A stretch of 64,000 nucleotides of DNA from Noviherbaspirillum_A sp963522035 (lineage in GTDB: Bacteria > Pseudomonadota > Gammaproteobacteria > Burkholderiales > Burkholderiaceae_D): the NCBI GenBank assembly GCA_963522035.1, contig CAUQYP010000004.1, positions 1-64,000 of the forward strand, read 5' to 3'. The notes below the pieces were generated by a model. The model was not told the DNA's origin and did no database searches. It saw only the letters and a list, made by a program, of their open reading frames with translations. The position numbers and the translations under genes are program-made. Shown in pieces: positions 19,086-26,723 of the stretch (its first letter is position 1; each line of letters opens with the position of its first letter).

Positions 19086-19544
19086 TTAGAACGGAATGGC
19101 GTCGTCTTCCAGTTCCAGTTCGGCCAACTGCGGCCCGGTCGACTTGCGGGTCGTGGTGCGCGGCGCCGCCGTGTCGGCCTTCCGGTCGTCGTCGGCATAG
19201 TCGCTGGCCGGGCGACCGCCCAGCATGCGCAGGTCGTCGGCGATAATCTCGACGACAAAGCGTTCGACATCGTCCTTGCCGGTGTACTTGCGGGTCTGCA
19301 GGCGGCCTTCGACATAGGCCAGCGAACCTTTCTTCAGGTACAGCGCGGCAATCTCGGCCAGCTTCCGGTAGAGCACCACGCGATGCCATTCGGTCGCTTC
19401 CCTTTTCTCGCCGGTGGCCTTGTCCTTCCAGGTCTCGGTCGTTGCCAGCGTGAACTGCGCGACCATGTCGCCGGCAGCGGTGGAGCGGGTCTCCGGGTCG
19501 CGCCCGAGGTAGCCAATCAACGTAACTTTGTTCAGGGTGCTCAT
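19086..19544 (-). CDS. ssb: Single-stranded DNA-binding protein
   Basis: A 152-residue SSB. The OB fold opens LNKVTLIGYLGRDPETRSTA; TEWHRVVLYRKLAEIAALYLKKG and VEGRLQTRKY are the canonical core blocks (residues 52-90); a disordered acidic tail ends in DDAIPF, the partner-binding tip. An AGGAGAG site precedes the ATG. It lies downstream of the Gp157-like and RecA-fold genes and is followed by a strong terminator. It is probably a second, phage-derived SSB next to a housekeeping copy elsewhere (inference), since it sits in a recombination module. Confidence 0.93.
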   Translation of the reverse strand: MSTLNKVTLIGYLGRDPETRSTAAGDMVAQFTLATTETWKDKATGEKREATEWHRVVLYRKLAEIAALYLKKGSLAYVEGRLQTRKYTGKDDVERFVVEIIADDLRMLGGRPASDYADDDRKADTAAPRTTTRKSTGPQLAELELEDDAIPF

Positions 19545-19563
19545 GGTGCTCTCCTAGTTTTGC

Positions 19564-20070
19564 TCAATGGATTTCCAGCCGCACGCGCTGTTCCGCGTGG
19601 GCCCCCGGCACCGGCGTGCCGGACTTCAGCGCCGCCGCGATGGCCTTCTTGTCCGGCATCGGCGGCGGCGCCTGCGGCTGCAGCAGGTACTGCGGCGGCA
19701 GGTCCTGCTCGCGGTCGATCACGACCGCGGGCGGGTTCTTGCGCAGCGCCATCGAGAACAGGGCCGTGGTGACCTTGTCGCGGCTGGCGGTCTGCATCAG
19801 TTCCTGGATCAGCTTGCGGCCGCGTTCGGAAGAACGCGACAGCGCCGCATGCCGCGCCTCCAGGCTGGCGATGGTCTGCTCGACGCCGCGGGCGGCGGTC
19901 TCGACATTACGGACCATCTTGGCCAGGTTTTCCAGGCGCTCGTCGAGCGGGCCGGAAAGGCTCTCGAGCGTGTCGGCAATCAGCTGCTGGTCGTCATGCT
20001 GCTCGGCCAGCATTTCCGCCAGCCGCCGGTACTGCGCGGCCAGTTCGAAGGCTTCGAATACCGGGTTCAT
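19564..20070 (-). CDS. Siphovirus Gp157-like protein
   Basis: A 168-residue, largely coiled-coil protein. It matches the phage Gp157 layout: an N-terminal helix (YRRLAEMLAEQHDDQQLIADTL), a central RNVETAARGVEQTIASLEARHAAL coil, and the conserved strand SMALRKNPPAVVIDREQDLP followed by YLLQPQ. Family members sit beside phage recombinases and single-strand binding proteins; their mechanism is not established. The start overlaps the stop of the upstream ATPase gene by four bases (ATGA), so they are coupled. A longer frame upstream is only the antisense of the ATPase gene's coding frame. Confidence 0.78.
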   Translation of the reverse strand: MNPVFEAFELAAQYRRLAEMLAEQHDDQQLIADTLESLSGPLDERLENLAKMVRNVETAARGVEQTIASLEARHAALSRSSERGRKLIQELMQTASRDKVTTALFSMALRKNPPAVVIDREQDLPPQYLLQPQAPPPMPDKKAIAAALKSGTPVPGAHAEQRVRLEIH

Positions 20071-20993
20071 GCTGCAATGTCGTAGGCCTGCTCTTCGTGC
20101 TGGGATTCCAGCCAGGCCTTGCGCTCGTTCTTCAGCGATGTCAGCTCGGCCAGGGCCTGCGTGTCGGACAGCGCCGTGGCAACCCGGTAGGCGGAAGAGA
20201 ATGCCTTGAACAGGTCTTCCAGCGTATTGGCGCTGGAAATAGCCTGCAGCATGCCGGTCTTCTCGTTCTCGGCCAACGTACGCCTGACCGGCGCATCGAC
20301 ACCGGCGTCCAGCCAGGTCAGCAGCTGGCGGCCGGTCTCCAGCTCCGGCTTGAAGATCGAGCCGTCGAACAGGCGGGTGCGGTCCTTGCCGGCATAGGCC
20401 ATGTGATGCAGGTCCAGTTCCAGGAAGGTCGTGAACTCGTACTCGATGCCGTCGCGCATGATGGGTGCGAGGCCGATCTTGCGCACGGTCTGGCGGCCGG
20501 TGCGCTCGTCCTTTTCCTGCACGTACTCGGTCTTCGCGCGCATCGTCGCGATGATGTGGCAGCGACTCTGCAGCAGCGCTTCCACCAGTGCGTTGTGCTC
20601 GGGCGTGACTTGCCGCCATGCCTGCCAGCTGTTGCCGGACTTGTCAGCAATCTTGCCTTGCCGGTCGAGCGAGCCGCCTTCGCCGCTCCATGCATGGGTC
20701 AGGCTGTCGACGATGATGGTCTGCACGCCGGCGTCTTCCAGCGCATGGATCGCCTCGATGTAGCGGGCAGGGGTGAACGGCGGCGCAAGCTGAAGCACGT
20801 CATAGCCATCCGGCAGCAAATCGGCGTACAGGTCGCCGCTGCCGTGCTCGGTATCGATCATGCCGATGCGACCACCCAAGCCGCCGGCGATCAGCAGCGC
20901 AGAGTAGGTCTTGCCGCTGCCGGCAGGACCGGACATGCCCAGGCGCAGCTTGGCGCGGCGTTTCGTAGCGCGGTGAATTTCAAATCCAGCCAT
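20067..20993 (-). CDS. RecA-fold ATPase, phage recombinase type (Sak4-like)
   Basis: A 308-residue ATP-binding protein. Walker A is GPAGSGKT (22-29), IGMIDTEHGSGDLYADLLP follows as the second RecA-core strand, and TIIVDSLTHAW is Walker B; HIIATMRAKTEYVQEKDE contains the post-Walker B region. This layout fits phage Sak4-type single-strand annealing/RecA-like recombinases, which act with an SSB, and ssb is two genes downstream. The ATG has an AAAGGAAA site. The C-terminal third is helical and unassigned. RecT or Erf is excluded by the P-loop. Membership in Sak4 proper is likely but not proven. Confidence 0.75.
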   Translation of the reverse strand: MAGFEIHRATKRRAKLRLGMSGPAGSGKTYSALLIAGGLGGRIGMIDTEHGSGDLYADLLPDGYDVLQLAPPFTPARYIEAIHALEDAGVQTIIVDSLTHAWSGEGGSLDRQGKIADKSGNSWQAWRQVTPEHNALVEALLQSRCHIIATMRAKTEYVQEKDERTGRQTVRKIGLAPIMRDGIEYEFTTFLELDLHHMAYAGKDRTRLFDGSIFKPELETGRQLLTWLDAGVDAPVRRTLAENEKTGMLQAISSANTLEDLFKAFSSAYRVATALSDTQALAELTSLKNERKAWLESQHEEQAYDIAA

Positions 20994-21172
20994 GATGAAT
21001 TTCCTTTAAGTTTGGTTTCCTGCGTCTGCTTTCGACGGCTGACTATCTCGAACCACAGCATGCCGTCCTTGCCACTCCGTCCGCGCCGCTCATGCAGCCG
21101 GATGCCTGCCCGGGTAATTCATTCGCTTTCATGGTGGAGCGGGTTGCCGGGCATCCCGCTTTACCTTCGGAT

Positions 21173-21817
21173 TTAATGCAGTTTCCTGACCCTGGCCGGC
21201 GCGTCGTTCGCAGCCAGCGCGGGCAGGTCGCCGGGCGGCAGCAGGGCGCTGGCTTGCGTCATGCTCAGCCTGCCTTTCCGAACCGCGTCCAGCACCACTG
21301 CCTCGCGGCCCCTGACGTCGCTGCCCAGCGAGGGCATCCAACGTACCGGCTCACGCCGGATCCGCGCCTGCTGCACTGCCTTCGCATAGTTTTCGCCGAA
21401 GGTGGCATGCGCTGAGGCGACATCGCCGGCTTCCAGCAGTGGCGAAGCCAGGCCCCACGCATGGGCGATTTCCTCGGTCCATACGGTGGATGTCGTTTCG
21501 TCCATCGGCAGCATATTCCAGGCCTCGTCGGTCTCCGGGCGGCCGTCGGCGATCCGCACGATGATGTCGGTCACCTTCAGGCGACCGTGCACTTCGATGC
21601 GGCAACGCGCCAGCGCACCCAGGATGGCACCCTCGTCGAAGTCGGCCAGGTCGGCGGCGAGCACCCGCGCAGCAGCCGGGGACAGCATCTGTCCGCAGAT
21701 CTCCGACGTCAGCAGGATGGTTTCGACCAGCGGACCGGGTGTGACGACGGCATGGGCACCGGGTTCGAAGGTTTCCGGTGTAATCGATTGCGGATAGCGA
21801 ACTCTCAGTTTTTTCAT
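21173..21817 (-). CDS. Unknown protein of the recombination block
   Basis: A 214-residue soluble protein beginning MKKLRVRYPQSITPE. The middle block (LADFDEGAILGALARCRIEV, then DIIVRIADGRPETDEAWNMLP and TVWTEEIAHAWGLASPLLEAGD) and a PSLGSDVRGRE motif are, from memory, shared by unnamed proteins in Burkholderiales prophages and integrative elements. No catalytic motif is evident. I take the ATG at 21817, behind a GGAG site, over an in-frame start 21 codons upstream. It is the first gene of the minus-strand block; a role with the downstream recombinase genes is inferred from position only. Confidence 0.6.
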   Translation of the reverse strand: MKKLRVRYPQSITPETFEPGAHAVVTPGPLVETILLTSEICGQMLSPAAARVLAADLADFDEGAILGALARCRIEVHGRLKVTDIIVRIADGRPETDEAWNMLPMDETTSTVWTEEIAHAWGLASPLLEAGDVASAHATFGENYAKAVQQARIRREPVRWMPSLGSDVRGREAVVLDAVRKGRLSMTQASALLPPGDLPALAANDAPARVRKLH

Positions 21818-22968
21818 GACACTCCAGGCTAAGCCTTCCTCAGATAACCGGGCCGGGCCCGATGACGCCTGTGGAATCACAAGGCGCCTAAAATAATTGA
21901 ATTAAAGAAATGGCAAACCGGGTTCTGCGTTAAGCAGGGTGCCAGTCGCACCACTTATCAAGAACAGAAGACGGTCTTAAACCTGCAGCATCCAACTCAA
22001 CCGTTAATCCGCCAGATCCCGAAGACGCCTCCGCCGCGACATGAAGCCGCTGCATCGTGTATTCAGGTGGGTTAATGAAATGCCGCTTGGCGGCAACTAG
22101 CTGTTGATCGAACTACTGTACAAAACCACAGTGAATGGTAACCAAAAAACCTAGGGGATGCAACAGTTATCTGATAATTTTTTAAGCAGTAAAAGCACCC
22201 GGGCTAACTGTCGCGTTCGGAGCGCAAAGTCTTATAAGCCACTGTTTCTAAATAAGAACTCTTGCGTACCCGCCGGCTTGCTTGTCCATCGAAGATGAGG
22301 TCGGCTGGACTATTTTTCAAGCAATTTATCGAGGTTAAATCCGTATTAAAGCCTTGTCGGTTTTGACTGGTTTTTAATGCCAAAAAGCATTTATTTCCTA
22401 TTGACCAGATGGCATGCGTTCGAAAAAAAGCAGGTAGTGACGATTAGCGAATCAGCGGGTAAATATTTCGGGATGTAACAAAAGTAAGAAAATCGCTATG
22501 GGTGCTTAGCGTTGGAAGTCGTTTTGTATATTGCTGCATGGCGCGCCAGCTCAGGCGCTAAAGCAGTCGGTCCGACCAGAGAACGTACCATCCCTTCGTT
22601 TTCTGACGGCTGCAATGACCGGGTTAGCGCCGGTCGCCGCTTCAGCCCTGTTCTTAATTGAACGGGGCTTTTTTCTGTCGAGAAATACGGATCAATCCGA
22701 TGTAGGCAGCATGCTGGGCGGCCAGTGAAGGGCCATGCAGCACAGGTTTGGCGCTGTATTGGACAATGTCGGAAAAATTCCCGCAATTCCCTTAATGCGC
22801 CGTGTTCAGAAGTCTGTTGATTCGCAACCGCGAACCACCGCTGCAGCCCGACGTGTTAGCACCGATACCCAATGCGCGACATGAGCACATTGGTCCGGTA
22901 GTTGATGGAATTGACACCGTTCCATCACGGCGCAGCAGAAATAATCAAGCTCGATAAGGGAAGGAGCC
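21818..22968. other. Gene-poor region between recombination block and GT2 pseudogene
   Basis: 1.15 kb without a convincing protein gene. It should carry the promoter of the recombination block near its left end. The only structured part is at 22617-22674: a GACCGG...CCGGTC hairpin followed by the terminator listed separately. The rest shows no family resemblance on either strand. Confidence 0.4.
22644..22674 (+). terminator. Rho-independent terminator without an obvious gene
   Basis: AGCCCTGTTC (22644-22653), a loop of TTAATT, GAACGGGGCT and six T residues form a clean terminator on the plus strand. A second small hairpin (GACCGG/CCGGTC, 22617-22636) lies just before it. No plus-strand gene precedes it, so it may end a small RNA or be a relic. 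Confidence 0.75.
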
Positions 22969-23404
22969 ATGACACTGAGATGTGGCTCTGCTCCATGTAG
23001 TTACATCGGGCATGCGTACCTGAAAAAAACAGCTGAACAGAATTCTGTCCCAGACACACATGCAGGACGCTATCGTAATGTGTGATGACTGCTCGAAAGT
23101 TGTCACATGGGATCTCACGCAGGCATTCTTGGCGACTTCGCTGGTGCCGGTAACCACTATAGGAAATACTACGCGGCAAGGCGTGATAGAAAGTTCCTAG
23201 CTTGCTGTCAGCATGCTCGAAGCCGGCGTGATAGTTCTTTGCGACCAGGACGACAATCGGCTACCTGCCAAGGCTGCAACCCTGTTCTGCCTATTTGCCG
23301 AATCTCCCGAAACAACGCTGGTATTCATGGACGCGCTACAGTTGAATGGCGCTGGCCATGAAATTGATTACCTCTTGCTCAACGAGTTGCGGTTTAGCCA
23401 TTAG
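22969..23404 (+). pseudogene. Broken GT2 glycosyltransferase gene, paralogue of 40936-41919
   Basis: The frame can be aligned residue by residue with the intact GT2 at 40936: MTLRCGSAPCSY matches MRLTCGIALCTY, QDAIVMCDDCS matches PDSIVICDDCS, and LCDQDDNRLPAKAATLF matches LCDQDDLWLPGKISTIA. A frameshift in the A-run near 23023-23029, an in-frame TAG near 23200, and loss of everything after the first ~150 residues make it non-functional. A perfect AAGGGAAGGAG ribosome site is still present before the ATG. It shows that this GT2 type was once duplicated in the island. Confidence 0.85.
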
Positions 23405-23453
23405 GAGGCAAAGGCTGTCGGCGATGTCTGGCATCTCATGTCATTCTTCGATA

Positions 23454-23627
23454 CTAGTCAGAATTTTTTGGGAAAGTATCATTCACAACGGGCTGTTGTT
23501 GCCGTAATTCCATTTCTCTGGCGGCATTCACAGTTGACTCCTTGCTCGCGCGTTCAAGCTTGATAGTCCGAAAAGCTGTGTAAATAATGCAGATCGTAAA
23601 AAACGCTATAGCAAAATTATCAATCAT
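23454..23627 (-). CDS. Small single-pass membrane protein
   Basis: A 57-residue protein: an N-terminal hydrophobic helix (NFAIAFFTICIIYTAF, residues 4-19), then a charged, glutamine-rich tail. The ATG at 23627 has a GGAG site seven bases upstream; a longer frame to 23693 would place 22 polar residues ahead and lacks such a site. It follows the acyltransferase/ligase genes on the same strand. Function unknown; small helix-plus-tail proteins of this sort are common in polysaccharide loci. Confidence 0.5.
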   Translation of the reverse strand: MIDNFAIAFFTICIIYTAFRTIKLERASKESTVNAAREMELRQQQPVVNDTFPKNSD

Positions 23628-23736
23628 AAATTTCTCCAATGAAATTCTGTATGTTGCGTTACCGTCTGGCCCAGGAACGCTCTCCTGCCGCATGACTTAC
23701 ACGACACTGAAACAGATTTAATCAAGGCAAATCAAG

Positions 23737-24837
23737 TCAGGGCGAGGAAACAGCTTTTCGGCCCGAAATTCTTAAATTACGTAGAAAGCTTTGAGCAGGT
23801 AGCTCGACCCAGCGGTATAAAATAAATGATAGCGCCAAAACCACAAAAAACGAAGCAACCAACGGAACGGCGTCCATAGCAAACGATGACTTGCCGAACA
23901 AGGCTTTGAATACGTCACGAACGAAATAATGAACCATGTATGTTGAGTAAGAAATCTCACCCAACACGATCAACCATTTTAATTTCAGCAGTCTTGTAAA
24001 CCACGAGTCGTCAACCGTTAAAAAAGCAATTAACAGAAAAAATGCCGTAGGTACGATTAGGGCCAAGGGAACATGCAAAGCATAAGTGATAGAAACGAAA
24101 GCGATAAAAATTACCACAAGCCACGGTCTTAGAGAAACAAGTAAAGTGCGGTGATTGATATAAAGCGTTCCGATCAAGGTTCCCAGCAAGAATTCGTGAA
24201 ACACGCGAACCAGCGGAACCGAGTAAAGGGGGACACCACCTGATTCAAAATCAAACCATCCAATCAGTCCGACTAGGCTAATTATTGCAAAAGATGTAAA
24301 AAGAACTGAAAAAACCGATTTCAGATAAGTGCCGATAAATATTGCCATGCCGGGAAATAACAAATATACGAACCACTCAGCGCTGATAGACCACGAAGGA
24401 ACGTTCCATGAAGTGTTATTGTTTGCCCAAGCCTGTACCAGGAACAAGTTTTCCAACAACGAGATTTTCCCAAAGGCTGGTGGTACTGCCTGAGAAGAAG
24501 ACCAGTTCAGAAATGCGCCAGCCAAGGACAGGTAGGCAAGAAGCATCACGAAGTGAACGGGATAAATTCTAGAAAATCTATTCCAATAAAACTTGAGAAT
24601 ACTGCGACTTGCATTGGAAGAAAAATTATCGAAATAATTTATAAAGATAATGAAGCCGCTTAGAACGAAAAAAAAATCTACTGCTAGATCACCGTGCTTC
24701 ACGATGTTTACAACCTGTTGAGGGATTCCCGGAAAAGCATATTGGAGCATGACCAGGGAGTGATAAAAAACCACGAGCCATGCCGCAAGACCTCGGACGC
24801 TTACAAGGTGGTCGAGCCTATTAAACTGTTTTGGCAT
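23737..24837 (-). CDS. Acyltransferase 3 family membrane protein
   Basis: A 366-residue polytopic membrane acyltransferase with about ten helices. HLVSVRGLAAWLVVFYHSL carries the conserved R and H; VDFFFVLSGFIIFINYF and FYWNRFSRIYPVHFVML give the R...RIYP signature; the late GEISYSTYMVHYF motif is intact. It presumably O-acylates the exported or membrane-bound glycan. Its start overlaps the end of the O-antigen ligase-like gene by 17 bases, so the two are co-transcribed. Confidence 0.88.
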   Translation of the reverse strand: MPKQFNRLDHLVSVRGLAAWLVVFYHSLVMLQYAFPGIPQQVVNIVKHGDLAVDFFFVLSGFIIFINYFDNFSSNASRSILKFYWNRFSRIYPVHFVMLLAYLSLAGAFLNWSSSQAVPPAFGKISLLENLFLVQAWANNNTSWNVPSWSISAEWFVYLLFPGMAIFIGTYLKSVFSVLFTSFAIISLVGLIGWFDFESGGVPLYSVPLVRVFHEFLLGTLIGTLYINHRTLLVSLRPWLVVIFIAFVSITYALHVPLALIVPTAFFLLIAFLTVDDSWFTRLLKLKWLIVLGEISYSTYMVHYFVRDVFKALFGKSSFAMDAVPLVASFFVVLALSFILYRWVELPAQSFLRNLRISGRKAVSSP

Positions 24838-26152
24838 TATATGACCAACTTGGTACGCTGGATTGCTGGGTTCTTAAAAAAGCCGTCAAGGAAACGGTAG
24901 CCGCCACCAAATAGAACATACTTGGCTGAAACGCAATTCCAATGAACAATCCACTTACCAGCATAACCATCTGAGCTAACCGAATTTTCAGGGCCAGATC
25001 CGCTATCCAGGCTAATTCCGGTCGATGTCTTACTGCCCTGGAAATTTTTCCCAACTGAAAAAATGTTAGCAACATGATGGCGTAGTAAACAATAAATCCG
25101 AAAATACCCTGTTCGCCAAGAACTTCGAAATAAATGCTGTGAAAGGCTTTTCCGTTGCCAAGTCCAGAACTGGGCGGAAAATACCCAACTGCGCCATTTG
25201 AATCAACCGTCATGATATTGTTGTGCCTATAGGCGTCAAAGCCTCCGCCCATCGGATTCGAAGCAACATAATCTATAGTCCACTTCCACACGGCTATACG
25301 TCCCGCGGCAGAAGATTCCTGTTCGTAAGTGCTGATCGTAGACATTCTCGATCCCCACCGTGTTCCTTCAAGGTCAAGGTAGGCACCTATGCCGATAACA
25401 GACGCTAATAAGACGGTCAGAATAACTTTATTTTTTGCGTGAAATATGTAGCAAAATGCGAGGAAAACCAGGGCAATGAGACCGGTTCTAGCTGCGGTGC
25501 CGACAACTGCCGCGATGCAGATTATCGAGAGGCCCAGCATAAAAAGCTTAAAAAATTTACTGCCTCCGAAAATGATAGAGTGATTTCGCATGTAGTGAAT
25601 TAGCGGCAAAAGCATCACGCCTACCGCAGCGAGTGTACTTGATTCGGAAAATCCTGAATTTCCTCCGCCAAGAGTAGCAAGGCTTCCATATCCGCCACCT
25701 CCTAGCAGGGTTTTAGCGCCTGCTACAAAAGCAAAAGTAGAGATGGAAAAAATGATTGTTAAGAGATATGCTTCGATCTGAATTCGTGAGCGAAAAATAA
25801 AAGGGATAAACACTGAAAATACCAGGCATTTGAAAGCCGGATCCCATTTTCTCCACGATCCAAGGATCGGGTCCGCGAAATAGGTCGTTATCGTTACCCA
25901 GATTGCCAGTACAATCAAAAGAATCTGAATTATTGAAAAAGATGTTTTTGATCTGCTGGGTCTTGAATAGTATGCCACTACAACGACCACCGCGGCGATC
26001 ATTGACATTGGAAGCGAATTAAGAAAATCGTAGCCAAGTGACTGCGGTTTAACGATGTCAATCCATATGTAGGCCATGCCTGCCACGAATGGGTACGTGA
26101 CTCCCAGCACGAATAAGTACGAAATCGCTAAGAGTATAAAAGTATTGCGCAT
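24821..26152 (-). CDS. O-antigen ligase/polymerase-like membrane protein (exosortase A-associated type)
   Basis: A 443-residue integral membrane protein with 10-12 helices and the Wzy_C-type large loop (SAAGRIAVWKWTIDYVASNPMGGGFDAY). The N-terminus, with AYIWIDIVKPQSLGYDFLNSLPMSM, resembles the putative O-glycosylation ligases that accompany exosortase A. It should either polymerise repeat units (Wzy) or transfer glycan to an acceptor; the sequence cannot separate these. It lies upstream of, and overlaps, the acyltransferase gene. Confidence 0.78.
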   Translation of the reverse strand: MRNTFILLAISYLFVLGVTYPFVAGMAYIWIDIVKPQSLGYDFLNSLPMSMIAAVVVVVAYYSRPSRSKTSFSIIQILLIVLAIWVTITTYFADPILGSWRKWDPAFKCLVFSVFIPFIFRSRIQIEAYLLTIIFSISTFAFVAGAKTLLGGGGYGSLATLGGGNSGFSESSTLAAVGVMLLPLIHYMRNHSIIFGGSKFFKLFMLGLSIICIAAVVGTAARTGLIALVFLAFCYIFHAKNKVILTVLLASVIGIGAYLDLEGTRWGSRMSTISTYEQESSAAGRIAVWKWTIDYVASNPMGGGFDAYRHNNIMTVDSNGAVGYFPPSSGLGNGKAFHSIYFEVLGEQGIFGFIVYYAIMLLTFFQLGKISRAVRHRPELAWIADLALKIRLAQMVMLVSGLFIGIAFQPSMFYLVAATVSLTAFLRTQQSSVPSWSYNAKTV

Positions 26153-26723
26153 AGCTAATCCAGACGATAATGAGCGTCTATTCCAAGCGCCCGGAAGCGT
26201 CGCCTGCCTTCGACAATGTGCGGATTATAGAGAACTTCGAACGAACGCTCAGGCACTTTTCGCCGAAAGTGTGCGTTTAGGCAAGATTCTATGTCGTGCA
26301 TGGTGGGCTTCCAACGAGGAGAACTGTAGCAACTAGCCTAGATATTCCATCACATGCCACATTGGACGATGGGCGTGCGCGACAGGTACGTCCTGCGTTC
26401 TCAGATCCGAGGAGAGTGTCGAAGCCTGATATACCCGGACGCCTTGAGATGTCGGCCAGCCACTATTCGAGGAGGTTTGCATGATAGGTCTACCTTATAC
26501 TGCGGGCGCAGTATAGGCTGCAAGTCACTACGACCATGGCAGCCACAGCCTGGTAACTACACTGTCCCAAGGCAGAATTAGTCTCGGTCGATTCAAAATT
26601 CTACAGCGTAACGGACTAGGCTGGCCCGAGGCTAATGCGGATGTGCGGAACTGTTGAGGGCTGTCTATTTTAATAAGTTTTTGCTTTTGGAATAGTTATG
26701 CTTAAAACGGAATAAATCTAGAC
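26153..26723. other. Intergenic region with a short perfect palindrome
   Basis: 570 bases between two minus-strand genes. No protein family is recognised on either strand. The one clear structure is an inverted repeat at 26496-26515, listed separately. Confidence 0.4.
26496..26515. repeat. Perfect inverted repeat, TATACTGC-GGGC-GCAGTATA
   Basis: Two eight-base arms around a four-base centre, with near-matching CCT/AGG flanks. It has no T-tract, so it is more likely a protein-binding site or mobile-element relic than a terminator. It lies about 340 bases upstream of the ligase-like gene start. Confidence 0.5.
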
